Below are positions 8,459 through 17,785 of a DNA stretch of 64,000 nucleotides, one piece after another (position 1 is the first letter of the stretch; each line of letters opens with the position of its first letter). Origin of the DNA: Hyphomicrobiales bacterium (GTDB lineage: Bacteria > Pseudomonadota > Alphaproteobacteria > Rhizobiales > Rhizobiaceae). Position numbers and translations under genes: made by a program. The notes below the pieces were generated by a model. The model worked only from the letters and a program-made list of their open reading frames with translations, had not been told where the DNA came from and ran no database searches. The stretch spans positions 100,480 through 164,479 of the forward strand of contig UCKS01000016.1 of assembly GCA_900473045.1 (NCBI GenBank). The letters are read 5' to 3'.

Positions 8459-8905
8459 TCACAATGCCGATGGCTGGATACCGGTGCCACCCTCACAAAG
8501 CTTGCGAGCGTTTAAAAGCCCCCATCCGAACACCGGGTCTTTCCCCGGCTTGCCGATGTCATCGGTAAAGCGTCTGAGCGTTGCTTCCAGACTTTCCGCT
8601 GGCATATATGGCTCGCCGGCAATCAGCACCGAGACCGCAGCCGTTACGAAGGGCGCGGCAAGAGATGTGCCGGTTTTTTGCCGGGCTCCCGAGACAGACG
8701 CCGCAGTCCAGACCCCGACGCCGGGAGCGACAATATCAACATGATCGCCGCGTACGGCGCGACGGTAAGGGTTGCGTGCCTTGTCGACCGCCGTTACGGC
8801 AATCACATCGTCATAGGCTGCAGGATAGACAGGCTTGGCATTCGGGCCATCATTGCCGGCGGCCACGAGGATCATGCCGCGATCGGCGGCCGCTTTCACG
8901 GACCG
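8459..8905 (-). pseudogene. Subtilase (S8 serine peptidase), C-terminal fragment
   Basis: About 148 residues on the minus strand match only the C-terminal half of a subtilisin-like protease: AAADRGMILVAAGNDGP, VIAVTAVDKA, VDIVAPGVGVW, then the catalytic-serine block SGARQKTGTSLAAPFVTAAV, and a C-terminal tail ending at 8459. The Asp and His catalytic blocks, which should lie upstream (above 8905), are absent. Similarity stops where a glycerate-kinase fragment begins on the other strand. The open frame continues to 8956, but that extension is antisense to the kinase fragment. With no Asp or His and no signal peptide it cannot be an active protease. Confidence 0.85.
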
Positions 8906-9206
8906 ACGGGCAAACCCCATTCGGAAAGGTGCCAGCTGAAGTCGCAGCACGGGCAAAAATTGCTGGCGTGCCGGTCATCGCGCTTGCCGGGACCATCGGC
9001 AAAGGTGTGCGCCTCAATTTCGAACATGGTATTGATGCCTTCGCTTCGATCCTGAGCAGGCCCTGCTCGCTGGAAGACGCCATCTTCAGCGCACAAAACT
9101 GCTTTCCCATGCGGCAGATGATGCAGCGCGCATGGTAATGGTGTGCATGAAGCTGGGGCAAGATGGCACCAGGTCGCGTGATTGCCTGATGCACAAATTG
9201 AAATGA
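8899..9206 (+). pseudogene. Glycerate kinase (GlxK/TtuD type), C-terminal fragment with a frameshift
   Basis: The plus strand from about 8899 reads TDGQTPFGKVPAEVAARAK, then GVPVIALAGTIGKGV and NFEHGIDAFASILSRP. This is the C-terminal nucleotide-binding region of the MOFRL-less glycerate kinase family, normally at the end of a 370-430-residue protein. At about 9098-9102 the frame breaks: the open frame ends at 9138, while the expected continuation (LLSHAADDAARMV) lies in the next frame to TGA at 9204-9206. The first three quarters of the gene are missing, cut at the junction with the subtilase fragment. Confidence 0.78.
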
Positions 9207-9587
9207 CCGGCTGCGGGGACCTGTCTTCCCCCGCAGTTCCCGTGCATCATCCCCGCCCGTTCCGTAACGCGATGAGGTCGCGCTCCGGGCCATATTTTAC
9301 CGGTGACGCAGGGCCGGAGCGGGCAAGACGAACGGTGTTCCAGCGGCGGCGGCGACCTTGCTTGTAAAACGAATAGCCCAAAAAAAACGTGTGCCAGCAG
9401 ATGGATGGCTGGACAAAGGCAGTTCGCGCCTATGTAGTGTATCGACAACGAAAAGAAGAACTAAGACGACAGTTCGGGCTTGCCGGGCAAGCCTGATTCT
9501 GGAAAGTCCGGTATCGATCGAGGAGGATTGACGCCGGGTTCGACGGAAGTTTCGCTATATTGTTTTTGACATCACCGGGAGGAAATC
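9207..9587. other. Intergenic region upstream of ugpB with two hairpins
   Basis: No gene is seen in 381 bases. A perfect 8-bp stem (CTGCGGGG 9211-9218, CCCCGCAG 9229-9236, 10-nt loop) and a second tight inverted repeat (GGCTTGCC 9477-9484, GGCAAGCC 9486-9493) are present. The ugp promoter should be here: TATATT at 9556-9561 could be a -10 element, but the nearest TTGACG (9528-9533) is 22 bp away, too far for a standard -35. I see no clear Pho box. Confidence 0.4.
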
Positions 9588-10895
9588 ATGTTCAAACGTT
9601 CGCTCGCCTCATCGACGGCCTTTCTCGCCATCTCTCTTCTCTTGCCGGCAAGCGCCCATGCGGCGACCGACTTGCAGTGGTGGCATGCGATGACAGGTGC
9701 CAATAACGAGGTGATCAACCAACTGGCGAAGGAATTCAACGAGAGCCAGACCGACTATACGATTACCCCGGTCTTCAAGGGCACCTATCCCGAGACGCTG
9801 AATGCCGGCATCGCCGCCTTCCGCTCGCAGCAGGCTCCCGCCATCATTCAGGTTTTCGACGCAGGTAGCGGTGTGATGATGGGCGCAGAGGGCGCCATCG
9901 TTCCGGCAGCCGATGTACTGCAGAAGGGCGGCTACACGTTCGACAAGTCGCAATATCTGGCCGGTATCGCCGCCTACTATTCGAAGCCGGACGGCACAAT
10001 GCTGTCCTTCCCCTACAATTCGTCCTCGCCGATCCTCTACTACAACAAGGATATTTTCCAGAAGGCGGGTCTTGACGCCGATAACCCGCCGAAGACATGG
10101 CCGGAAGTGTTCGATGCCGCCAAGAAGATCAAGACCAGCGGTGCCGCCTCTTGCGGGTTTACTTCGACCTGGCTGACCTGGATCCAGACCGAGAACTTTG
10201 CCGCCTGGAACAATGTTGCCTATGGCACCCATGAAAACGGCCTCGGCGGCAACGACGTCAAGCTCGAGTTTAACTCTCCCTTGTTCGTCCAGCATTTCCA
10301 GTCGATCGCGGATCTCGCCAAGGACGGCACCTTCCGCTATGGCGGCCGGACCTCCGAGGCCAAGCAGCTGTTCATGTCAGGCGAGTGTGCGATCCTCACC
10401 GAATCCTCGGGCGGCCTTGGCGACATCATCAAGTCCGGCGTGAAATACGGTATCGGACAGCTCCCCTATTATGAAGGCCATGGACCACAGAACACCATTC
10501 CGGGCGGCGCAAGCCTGTGGGTGTTCGGCGGAAAAAGCGACGAAGAATACAAGGGCGTTGCCCAGTTCTTCAACTTCCTGTCGCAGACCAAGATCCAGTC
10601 CCGCCTGCATCAGGTGTCCGGCTATATGCCGGTGACCAATGCGGCTTATGAGGAAACCAAGAAGTCGGGGTTCTATGACAAGAACCCCGGCCGTGAAACG
10701 CCGATCCTGCAGATGATGGGCAAGGCGCCTACCGAAAACTCCAAGGGTGTGCGTCTCGTCAACCTGCCGCAGGTTCGTGACATCATGAACGAGGAGTTCG
10801 AGGCCATGCTGGCGGGCCAGCAGGATGCCAAGGCCGCCCTCGACAAGGCCGTCGAACGCGGCAATGCAGCGATCACCGAGGCTGTCGGCAACTAA
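9588..10895 (+). CDS. ugpB: sn-Glycerol-3-phosphate-binding periplasmic protein
   Basis: A 435-residue extracytoplasmic binding protein. The signal peptide ([20 protein letters not shown], cut after AHA) is followed by the UgpB hallmark [18 protein letters not shown]. Other UgpB-like stretches are [37 protein letters not shown] and [15 protein letters not shown]. It binds glycerol-3-phosphate or glycerophosphodiesters in the periplasm and delivers them to UgpAE. The ribosome site GGGAGG sits seven bases before the ATG. First gene of the ugpBAEC operon. In related bacteria the operon answers to phosphate limitation, but no Pho box is evident here. Confidence 0.93.
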   Translation: MFKRSLASSTAFLAISLLLPASAHAATDLQWWHAMTGANNEVINQLAKEFNESQTDYTITPVFKGTYPETLNAGIAAFRSQQAPAIIQVFDAGSGVMMGAEGAIVPAADVLQKGGYTFDKSQYLAGIAAYYSKPDGTMLSFPYNSSSPILYYNKDIFQKAGLDADNPPKTWPEVFDAAKKIKTSGAASCGFTSTWLTWIQTENFAAWNNVAYGTHENGLGGNDVKLEFNSPLFVQHFQSIADLAKDGTFRYGGRTSEAKQLFMSGECAILTESSGGLGDIIKSGVKYGIGQLPYYEGHGPQNTIPGGASLWVFGGKSDEEYKGVAQFFNFLSQTKIQSRLHQVSGYMPVTNAAYEETKKSGFYDKNPGRETPILQMMGKAPTENSKGVRLVNLPQVRDIMNEEFEAMLAGQQDAKAALDKAVERGNAAITEAVGN

Positions 10896-10902
10896 ACTCA
10901 AC

Positions 10903-10944
10903 GGCCCTCTGCCGCTCGCATCCGTTTGCGGGCGGCAGAGGGCC
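10903..10944. promoter_or_regulatory. Intercistronic stem-loop between ugpB and ugpA
   Basis: A perfect 13-bp inverted repeat: GGCCCTCTGCCGC (10903-10915) pairs with GCGGCAGAGGGCC (10932-10944), with a 16-nt loop. It begins seven bases after the ugpB stop. There is no T-tract, so an mRNA-stabilising or partial-termination role that raises UgpB over UgpAEC is more likely than full termination. Confidence 0.7.
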
Positions 10945-10977
10945 GCCGCTGCCTGTCTGACTGCCGGAGGAGAACCC

Positions 10978-11859
10978 GTGCACAACGTTGCGTTTCCCAA
11001 CAAGATCCTGCCGTATCTGCTGATCGCTCCGCAGATCATACTGACGATCATCTTCTTTTTCTGGCCAGCCAGTCAGGCACTGTATCAGTCCATGATCCGG
11101 CAGGATCCGTTTGGCCTGAAGAGTGGGTTTGTCGGCCTGGCAAATTTCAGGGCGGTTCTGTCCGATCCGAACTACATCCATGCTCTGCAGGTCACGGTCG
11201 TCTTCAGCCTGTTGACAGCCCTTGTCTCCATGGGTGTTGCCCTGCTTCTCGCCACAGCCGCCGACAAGGTCGTGCGCGGCCAAGGTTTTTATCGCACACT
11301 CCTGATCTGGCCCTATGCGGTCGCACCGGCCGTCGCCGGTATGCTCTGGCTCTTCATGTTCAATCCGGCCATGGGCACGCTGGCTTACCTTCTCCGTCGC
11401 AATGGTTTTGCCTGGGACCCACTTTTGAACGGCAATCAGGCAATGTCGCTGGTTGTCGTTGCCGCTGCCTGGAAGCAGATCAGCTACAACTTCCTGTTCT
11501 TCGTGGCGGGTCTGCAGGCTATTCCGAAATCACTGATCGAGGCTGCTTCCATCGATGGCGCCCGTGGCAGCCGGCGCTTCTGGACCATCGTCTTCCCTCT
11601 GCTTGCCCCGACCACATTCTTCCTGCTGGTCGTCAACACGGTCTACGCCTTCTTCGATACGTTCGGCATCATCCACGCGGTGACCGGCGGCGGCCCTGCC
11701 AAGGCAACGGAAACGCTGGTCTACAAGGTTTACAATGATGGCTTCGTCAATCTGAACCTCGGATCTTCGGCGGCCCAATCTGTCATTCTGATGGTGATTG
11801 TCATCGGGTTGACCGCCTTCCAATTCCGCTTCGTCGAGAAACGGGTCCATTATGGCTGA
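10978..11859 (+). CDS. ugpA: Glycerol-3-phosphate ABC transporter permease UgpA
   Basis: A 293-residue inner-membrane permease with six predicted membrane segments, from [20 protein letters not shown] to [16 protein letters not shown]. The EAA loop that docks the ATPase is [20 protein letters not shown], close to the family consensus. I chose the GTG at 10978 because GCCGGAGGAGAA lies just upstream and the protein then matches the ~295-residue family length. The open frame reaches back to 10825 but overlaps ugpB and the hairpin. UgpA forms the channel with UgpE, whose gene starts nine bases after its stop. Confidence 0.92.
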   Translation: MHNVAFPNKILPYLLIAPQIILTIIFFFWPASQALYQSMIRQDPFGLKSGFVGLANFRAVLSDPNYIHALQVTVVFSLLTALVSMGVALLLATAADKVVRGQGFYRTLLIWPYAVAPAVAGMLWLFMFNPAMGTLAYLLRRNGFAWDPLLNGNQAMSLVVVAAAWKQISYNFLFFVAGLQAIPKSLIEAASIDGARGSRRFWTIVFPLLAPTTFFLLVVNTVYAFFDTFGIIHAVTGGGPAKATETLVYKVYNDGFVNLNLGSSAAQSVILMVIVIGLTAFQFRFVEKRVHYG

Positions 11860-11868
11860 GGGCAACAC

Positions 11869-12717
11869 ATGATTGAAAAACGTCCTATCGCCAATCTGGT
11901 CGGCCATCTCATTTTGATCCTCGGGATCATCATTGTCGCTTTCCCGATCTACTACACGTTCATCGCCTCGACGATGACATCGGAGGCGATCATCCGGCCA
12001 CCGATGTCATTGCTTCCCGGCGGCCATATGGTGGAAAACTACACCGAAGCCATGGCCGGCGGCGTCGAGCGGGTCGTCGGCGTTAGCTTGGAAAGATTGC
12101 TCTTCAACTCCTTCGTGGTGGCTATCGCGATAGCCATCGGCAAGATCGTGATTTCCTTTCTCTCGGCGTTTGCCATCGTCTTCTTCCGCTTTCCCTTCCG
12201 CATGGCGTTTTTCTGGATGATCTTCGTGACGCTGATGCTGCCGGTGGAGGTGCGCATCCTGCCAACCTACAAGGTCATCGTCGATCTCGGCCTGATCGAC
12301 ACCTATGCCGGATTGACGCTGCCGCTGATGGCGTCCGCCACCGCAACGTTCCTGTTTCGCCAATTCTTCCTGACGATCCCCGGCGAGTTGGTTGAGGCTG
12401 CCCGCATCGACAATGCCGGCCCGTTTCGCTTCATGCGCGATATCCTGCTGCCCCTGTCGAGCACCAACATTGCCGCGCTGTTCGTCATTCTCTTCATCTA
12501 CGGCTGGACGCAATATCTCTGGCCATTGCTTGTTACCAATGATGCCAAGATGAACACGATCATTATCGGCCTGCGGCGCATGGTCGACTTCACCGACGCT
12601 TCGACACCCTGGAACTACGTCATGGTGACCGCGATCCTCGCCATCATACCACCCATTCTCGTCGTGGTTTTGATGCAGCGCTGGTTCGTCAAAGGTCTCG
12701 TGGATACGGAGAAATAA
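11869..12717 (+). CDS. ugpE: Glycerol-3-phosphate ABC transporter permease UgpE
   Basis: A 282-residue inner-membrane permease, the partner of UgpA. Six hydrophobic segments begin at [20 protein letters not shown] and end at [17 protein letters not shown]. The EAA motif is [20 protein letters not shown]. The long periplasmic loop after helix 1 ([20 protein letters not shown]) is typical of UgpE. Its TAA overlaps the ATG of ugpC (TAATG), coupling translation of the two. Confidence 0.93.
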   Translation: MIEKRPIANLVGHLILILGIIIVAFPIYYTFIASTMTSEAIIRPPMSLLPGGHMVENYTEAMAGGVERVVGVSLERLLFNSFVVAIAIAIGKIVISFLSAFAIVFFRFPFRMAFFWMIFVTLMLPVEVRILPTYKVIVDLGLIDTYAGLTLPLMASATATFLFRQFFLTIPGELVEAARIDNAGPFRFMRDILLPLSSTNIAALFVILFIYGWTQYLWPLLVTNDAKMNTIIIGLRRMVDFTDASTPWNYVMVTAILAIIPPILVVVLMQRWFVKGLVDTEK

Positions 12718-13763
12718 TGGCCAATATCATCTTGAATGACGTTCGTAAGAAGTATGGCTCGGTCGACGCCATCCAGGGGGTTTCCCTCGATATCGCCGAT
12801 GGTGAACTGGTGGTGCTGGTCGGCCCATCCGGCTGCGGAAAATCGACGCTTTTGCGCATGATCGCCGGTCTGGAAAGCATTACCAGTGGCACCATTTCGA
12901 TTGGCGACCGCGTCGTCAACGATCTCGAACCATCCGAACGCGATATCGCCATGGTCTTCCAGAACTATGCGCTCTATCCGCACATGACGGTTCGCCAGAA
13001 TCTCGCCTACGGCCTGAAGAACCGCAACACGCCGAAAGACGAGATAGACCGGCGGATCGCAGATGCCGCAAAGGCACTGGAGATCGAACCCTTCCTCGAT
13101 CGGAAACCACGGCAATTGTCCGGCGGACAGCGCCAGCGCGTCGCCATGGGTCGGGCCATCGTTCGCGAACCGGCAGCATATCTGTTTGATGAACCCCTTT
13201 CCAACCTGGATGCCAAGTTGCGCGTCCAGATGCGCGTCGAGATCAAGCGTCTGCAGCGATCGCTCGCCACCACCAGCGTTTATGTGACACACGATCAGAT
13301 GGAAGCGATGACACTGGCTGATAGGCTCGTGGTTCTGAACGCCGGCCGGATCGAGCAAGTCGGAACGCCGATCGAGCTTTATGAGCGCCCACAGACGACT
13401 TTCGTTGCCACGTTCATCGGGTCTCCCTCGATGAACCTGTTGCCGCTGGAGGGGGAGAAAGCTTGGGACGGCGGCCACAACCTGACGATGCCTGCGGGTA
13501 CGGCCACCCTTGGCGTGCGCCCAGAAGATCTGCATCTGCCTCAACTGGGTGCACCGGAAAACGAATTTGCAATCGGGCTGACTGTTCTGGCAGTCGAGCT
13601 CGTCGGCGCAGAAAGTTTTGTGCATGGTATCCTGCCCAACCGTCAGCCGATCACCTTTCGCGCGCCCGGCCGTTCCGCCATTGCTCCCGACGAAAATCTG
13701 ACCGTTTATGCAGCGTTCGAAAAACTGCATTTCTTCGGTCAATCCGGCCAGCGGTTGGAATGA
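12717..13763 (+). CDS. ugpC: Glycerol-3-phosphate ABC transporter ATP-binding protein UgpC
   Basis: A 348-residue MalK-type ATPase. Walker A is GPSGCGKST (about residues 37-45), the Q-loop is [14 protein letters not shown], the signature is [14 protein letters not shown], Walker B is [12 protein letters not shown], and the switch histidine is in [10 protein letters not shown]. The C-terminal third is a regulatory OB-fold domain ([20 protein letters not shown]). It energises UgpAE from the cytoplasm. Last gene of the operon; the next gene runs in the opposite direction beyond a strong hairpin. Confidence 0.93.
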   Translation: MANIILNDVRKKYGSVDAIQGVSLDIADGELVVLVGPSGCGKSTLLRMIAGLESITSGTISIGDRVVNDLEPSERDIAMVFQNYALYPHMTVRQNLAYGLKNRNTPKDEIDRRIADAAKALEIEPFLDRKPRQLSGGQRQRVAMGRAIVREPAAYLFDEPLSNLDAKLRVQMRVEIKRLQRSLATTSVYVTHDQMEAMTLADRLVVLNAGRIEQVGTPIELYERPQTTFVATFIGSPSMNLLPLEGEKAWDGGHNLTMPAGTATLGVRPEDLHLPQLGAPENEFAIGLTVLAVELVGAESFVHGILPNRQPITFRAPGRSAIAPDENLTVYAAFEKLHFFGQSGQRLE

Positions 13764-13841
13764 AACAGAACCAACGCACCTGACAATCGCGTTGCCGAAT
13801 GAAGGGCTTGTGGATGCGCTGATCTCATTCACATGGGATCT

Positions 13842-13866
13842 GGAAGCGTTGCGGGGCAACGCTTCC
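13842..13866. terminator. Strong hairpin between convergent ugpC and the ketose-kinase gene
   Basis: GGAAGCGTTGC (13842-13852) and GCAACGCTTCC (13856-13866) form a perfect 11-bp stem with a GGG loop. It sits in the 115-bp gap where the two operons converge, so it can act on both strands. No T-run follows on either strand, so termination may be partial or need Rho; the placement still fits a shared terminator. Confidence 0.6.
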
Positions 13867-13878
13867 GCGCCGGTCAGC

Positions 13879-15498
13879 TTATGCCGCCAGATGTTCAAAC
13901 AGCCGGGCGACCGCCTCAGCGCCGGGATCGATATGGCCTTCGAGCTGTTTCGCGTTGATATAGGCAGCGCGACCGGCCTTGGCTTTCAGCATTGTTGCCG
14001 TCAGGTTTGCGCCTGCGCGTGCGGCCGCCGCCGCCGGCTCGAAACCCTTCTCCAGTGCATCGAGAGCCGGTGAAAGCGCATCCACCATGGTCCGGTCGCC
14101 GAGGTGGGCACCGCCGATTTCCTGCATGCGGGCAAGCCCAGCCTTCAGGGAATCGGCCATCGGCAGACCGCTTGAGGCAGCATCTCCGGCCGCAGCAAAG
14201 AAGATAGCCAACAGAACACCGGACGATCCGCCCATCGTTTGGCTCAATTCCTGGCCAATGGCCCGGTAAAGCTGGGTGTGGTCCGAGAGCGGCAGGCGAT
14301 CGATCGCATTGATGAGCGCACGCGCAGCACCTGCAAGGGTGGATCCCGTATCGCCGTCACCCGACTTGGCATCCAGTGCGTTCAGATCCTCTTCGGCTGA
14401 AATCAGGACCTTGCAGCAATTGATAAGAAAGTCGCGCGTCTCCTGATGATTGGACGGCTGGGGCGTGATCGGCGTTAATCCGTCCGGCAGCATTTCAATC
14501 CGGATGGGCTTGACGGTGGACAATCCGGGCCAGGCCGCCATCGAAACCGGCGCGCCCAATGCCTGGATATCCCCCTCATCCGCCGGATAGAGGGAAATGG
14601 AAAAACCCTGCATGTCGAGCGACGTCATCATCGGCGCCGGTCCGATGACATGAGAAATCCGGTTGCCGATCGACGAGGCAATCAGCTCGTGGGTCAGCAC
14701 CGACATTTCAAGCGCCGAGGTGCCGCCCAGGTTGTTGATGAGTGCGACATGCGGCCTGTCCTCGATCGCGGTAGCCAGTTTATTTACAACGGCCCCCATG
14801 GCCGTTTTTGCGTCAACAAATCCGATCTGCTCCACACCCGCTTCCCCATGGATACCGAGCCCCAGTTCGGCCATGCCGGCAGGAATGCGATCTTCCTTCG
14901 GCGACCCGGGAACCGTGCACGTATCCAGCGACATGCCGATGCTCTTTGCCCCGGCGATCACGCGCCGGGCGGCAGCCGTCACCGTTTCGAGATCGGCGCC
15001 TGAGTGCGCAAGCGCGCCTGCGATCTTGTGGACGAAGAGCGTTCCGGCCACGCCACGCGCCTGCGGCAGGTCGGGCAGGGCAACGTCATCACCAACGATG
15101 ACCATGTTGACGTTGAGGCCAAACGCACGCGCGCGCTCAGCCGCCAATCCAAAGTTCAGCCGGTCACCGGTATAGTTCTTGACGATCAAAAGGCATCCGG
15201 CCGGACCGGTGACGGCCAGGATGCCGGCGAGAACCGCATCGACACTCGGCGAGGCAAAGACGTCGCCGCAGACGGCCGCAGTCAGCATTCCCTTGCCGAC
15301 GAACCCGGCATGCGCCGGCTCGTGTCCGGAGCCCCCGCCGGATACCAAAGCCACCTGCGACCTGTCCCAATCGCCGCGCAAAACCACGCGAATATGCGGA
15401 TAGCCGTCGAGACGCACCAAAGAGCCGCCGCTGACGGCCAGCAGACCATCGATCGCCTCGGTGACCACGTCTTCCCGCTTGTTGATGAACTGTGCCAT
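13879..15498 (-). CDS. Fused DhaK-DhaL kinase (dihydroxyacetone or tetrulose kinase)
   Basis: A 539-residue ATP-dependent ketose kinase. The DhaK domain (about 1-330) has SGGGSGHEPAHAGFVGKGML and the histidine that binds the substrate carbonyl covalently, H217 in GIHGEAGVEQ. The DhaL domain (about 355-535) carries the Mg-ATP aspartates in LDAKSGDGDTGSTL and the loop TMGGSSGVL. The two domains are fused, as in ATP-using DAK rather than PTS-coupled DhaKLM. It is the last gene of the importer operon, 10 bp behind an ATPase gene. It would phosphorylate the incoming ketose (dihydroxyacetone) or a ketose made from an imported polyol. Homologues of this architecture also act as erythrulose kinases, so a C4 substrate is possible. 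Confidence 0.88.
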   Translation of the reverse strand: MAQFINKREDVVTEAIDGLLAVSGGSLVRLDGYPHIRVVLRGDWDRSQVALVSGGGSGHEPAHAGFVGKGMLTAAVCGDVFASPSVDAVLAGILAVTGPAGCLLIVKNYTGDRLNFGLAAERARAFGLNVNMVIVGDDVALPDLPQARGVAGTLFVHKIAGALAHSGADLETVTAAARRVIAGAKSIGMSLDTCTVPGSPKEDRIPAGMAELGLGIHGEAGVEQIGFVDAKTAMGAVVNKLATAIEDRPHVALINNLGGTSALEMSVLTHELIASSIGNRISHVIGPAPMMTSLDMQGFSISLYPADEGDIQALGAPVSMAAWPGLSTVKPIRIEMLPDGLTPITPQPSNHQETRDFLINCCKVLISAEEDLNALDAKSGDGDTGSTLAGAARALINAIDRLPLSDHTQLYRAIGQELSQTMGGSSGVLLAIFFAAAGDAASSGLPMADSLKAGLARMQEIGGAHLGDRTMVDALSPALDALEKGFEPAAAAARAGANLTATMLKAKAGRAAYINAKQLEGHIDPGAEAVARLFEHLAA

Positions 15499-15508
15499 AT
15501 CTGCTCCC

Positions 15509-16504
15509 TTAACCTAAACGCATGCCGTCCGCGTCGAAATAGAGCGGCTTGTCCGGCTGGATTTTGACGATGTCTCCGCTCTTCAGCCTGGTCTGGGCGT
15601 CGGTCACGGTGACGATGTCGTTTTTCTTGAATACCAGATGAAGGCGCGTCTGGTCGCCGAGATGCTCGACCCGTTTGACCAGCGCCTCCTGACCCTCGCC
15701 TTGGGTAATATGCTCCGGGCGCAGGCCGATGTTCACCGCTCCCGGCGGAGAGCCGGGGAAGGTATCGGCAGCGAGGACATTGATCCGCGGCTGACCGAGC
15801 CGTGTCGCCGTATAGAGGCTCACCGGCCGCTCATAGATTTCGCGCGGTGATCCGAACTGTACCAACCTGCCCTCGTGGAGAACGCCGATATGGGTCGCCA
15901 TCGTCATCGCCTCGATCTGGTCATGGGTGACGTAAAGCAGGGTTGCGCCTGAATTGGCCTGGATACTCTTGAGTTCGATGCGCAGATCCGCCCGCAGCTT
16001 GGCGTCGAGCGAGCTGAGCGGCTCGTCCATCAGATAGATCTGCGGATTGCGCACCAGGGCACGGCCGATCGAGACGCGCTGCATCTCGCCGCCCGAAAGA
16101 TTGGTCGCCTTGTTGTCAAGCTTGTGGGAAATCTGCAGCATCTCCGCGATCGAGTTCACCTTGCGGTCGATATCCGCTTTCGACGTCCTGAGCAGCGGTG
16201 ACTTCAACGGGAATTCGAGATTCTGGCGCACGGTCAAATGCGGGTAGAGGGAATATTGCTGAAACACCATCGCGACATTGCGCTCGGCAGGCGTGAGGTC
16301 CCTGACGGAGCGGCCAGCAAAGAAGATGTCGCCACTGTCCGGTTTATCTAGCCCCGACACCATGCGCAACGTCGTGGTTTTCCCCGCGCCGGTCGGGCCG
16401 AGGAGAACAACGAAGGAACCGCCCGGGATCGTCAGCGACAGGTTGTCGAGTGCCGCGTGGCCGGCAAATGTCTTCGTCACATTTTCAAGAACCACATCAA
16501 CCAT
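15509..16504 (-). CDS. ABC transporter ATP-binding protein, MalK/UgpC-like (second of two)
   Basis: A 331-residue import ATPase. Walker A is GPTGAGKTT, the Q-loop is MVFQQYSLYPHLTV, the signature is LSGGEMQRVSIGRA, Walker B is IYLMDEPLSSLD and the H-loop is LYVTHDQIEAM. A C-terminal regulatory domain follows (IGLRPEHITQGEGQ). The start ATG at 16502-16504 overlaps the end of the preceding ATPase gene by eight bases. Two distinct MalK-like ATPases in one operon suggest a heterodimeric motor, as in the rhizobial glycerol importer (GlpS/GlpT). The regulatory domains differ between the two, so they are not simple duplicates. Confidence 0.92.
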   Translation of the reverse strand: MVDVVLENVTKTFAGHAALDNLSLTIPGGSFVVLLGPTGAGKTTTLRMVSGLDKPDSGDIFFAGRSVRDLTPAERNVAMVFQQYSLYPHLTVRQNLEFPLKSPLLRTSKADIDRKVNSIAEMLQISHKLDNKATNLSGGEMQRVSIGRALVRNPQIYLMDEPLSSLDAKLRADLRIELKSIQANSGATLLYVTHDQIEAMTMATHIGVLHEGRLVQFGSPREIYERPVSLYTATRLGQPRINVLAADTFPGSPPGAVNIGLRPEHITQGEGQEALVKRVEHLGDQTRLHLVFKKNDIVTVTDAQTRLKSGDIVKIQPDKPLYFDADGMRLG

Positions 16505-17594
16505 GGCGCAACACCCTCTCATTGGCTTCAGACAGCAGCGCCTGCCCCTTCATGTCATCGAAGATGGTCAGCGTTTGCGGATCGAATACAAGCCCGATGA
16601 TCTCGCCTGACGTTATGGACTGCTTCGCATCCGTGCGTGCCTTGATCTCCCCATTGGGTGTCGCCATCGTGACGATCTGGGTCGTGCCGAGATATTCCGT
16701 GGCAAGCACCCGTCCGCGATAGGCCGATGCGTCGGAAAAGCGGATGTGCTCCGGTCTGACCCCCATCGTCAGCTTGCCGCTGGCACCCTGCCGGGACACA
16801 GGAACCGTAACTCGGTGTCCGGAAAGCTCGATGGCATCGCTGCCGATGCCGATCATGCCGTCAAAATCGAAGAAGTTCATCGCCGGGGAGCCGATGAATT
16901 TGGCAACGAATTTGGTCGCTGGCCAATCATAGATGTCCTGTGGTTGGCCGAACTGTTCGACGACGCCATGGTTCATGACGACGATCTTGTCGCCCATCTG
17001 CATGGCTTCGAGCTGGTCATGGGTGACGTACACCGTGGTCGCGCCAATGCGATCGTGAAGTGCGCGCAGCTCCTCGGCCATATGCTCGCGAAACTCCGCA
17101 TCGAGCGCGCCAAGGGGTTCGTCCATGAAGAACGCCTTCGGACGGCGCACGATGGCACGGCCAAGCGCGACGCGCTGGCGGTCACCGCCCGACAGCCCGC
17201 CGACCGGACGATCGAGGATGCTCTCGATCTTGATGATACGCGCCACCTCTTCCACTCGCAACCTCGCCTCGGCGCGAGGCATGCCCTGGCTCAGCAGCGG
17301 ATAGGAAATGTTCTTGCGCACATTCATATGCGGATAGAGCGCGAACATCTGGAAGACGAAGGCGATGTCGCGCTGGCTTGCCGGCTTCATGCCGACTTCC
17401 TCGCCATCGATATAGATTTCTCCGCTGGTCGGCAGTTCAAGGCCCGCCATCATGCGCAGCGTCGTCGTCTTGCCGCAACCCGACGGCCCAAGCAGCATGA
17501 AGAACTCGCCGTCCTCCACGGTGAACGAGGAGGACTGGACAGCGGTGAATGCTCCGAACTCCTTGCGCACATTCTGAATTCTGATCTGTGCCAT
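16497..17594 (-). CDS. ABC transporter ATP-binding protein, MalK/UgpC-like (first of two)
   Basis: A 365-residue import ATPase. Walker A is GPSGCGKTT, the Q-loop is FVFQMFALYPHMNV, the signature appears as LSGGDRQRVALGRA, Walker B is AFFMDEPLGALD and the H-loop is VYVTHDQLEAM. The C-terminal OB domain includes MGVRPEHIRFSD. The ATG at 17592-17594 follows the small membrane-protein stop by two bases, and its ribosome site (CCGGAG) lies inside that small gene, so the two are translationally coupled. The frame stays open to 17837 but that part overlaps other genes. It is the partner of the ATPase that follows. Confidence 0.92.
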   Translation of the reverse strand: MAQIRIQNVRKEFGAFTAVQSSSFTVEDGEFFMLLGPSGCGKTTTLRMMAGLELPTSGEIYIDGEEVGMKPASQRDIAFVFQMFALYPHMNVRKNISYPLLSQGMPRAEARLRVEEVARIIKIESILDRPVGGLSGGDRQRVALGRAIVRRPKAFFMDEPLGALDAEFREHMAEELRALHDRIGATTVYVTHDQLEAMQMGDKIVVMNHGVVEQFGQPQDIYDWPATKFVAKFIGSPAMNFFDFDGMIGIGSDAIELSGHRVTVPVSRQGASGKLTMGVRPEHIRFSDASAYRGRVLATEYLGTTQIVTMATPNGEIKARTDAKQSITSGEIIGLVFDPQTLTIFDDMKGQALLSEANERVLRHG

Positions 17595-17596
17595 GG

Positions 17597-17785
17597 TTAC
17601 TCCGGAAAATGGCTGACGATGATGAACATCACGGTGCCCACCAGGGTGACGATGAAGGACGCGGAGTACAGCAACAGGGCGAATGGTTGCATCAGCATGA
17701 ACACGCCGAGCGCGATGAGGATCGATGTGACCATCTCCCAGGCGCCGCGCCGGAACCCGCGCAATCCCTTTATGAATTCGGTCAT
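17597..17785 (-). CDS. Small membrane protein inside an ABC importer operon
   Basis: A 62-residue protein: a basic, amphipathic N-terminus (MTEFIKGLRGFRRGAWEM) and then one long or two tightly packed hydrophobic segments (VTSILIALGVFMLMQPFALL; ASFIVTLVGTVMFIIV). Its ATG overlaps the stop of the permease upstream (ATGA) and its stop lies two bases before the ATPase start. It is therefore locked between permease and ATPase translation, which argues that it is a real gene. I do not recognise a family. Glycerol importers of rhizobia also have a small membrane protein (GlpU), so it may be an accessory subunit of the permease complex. This is inference. Confidence 0.72.
   Translation of the reverse strand: MTEFIKGLRGFRRGAWEMVTSILIALGVFMLMQPFALLLYSASFIVTLVGTVMFIIVSHFPE

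Noticed and set aside
9207..9587. A Pho box upstream of ugpB.
   Set aside because: I looked for tandem CTGTCAT-like repeats and did not see any; phosphate control cannot be claimed from the sequence.
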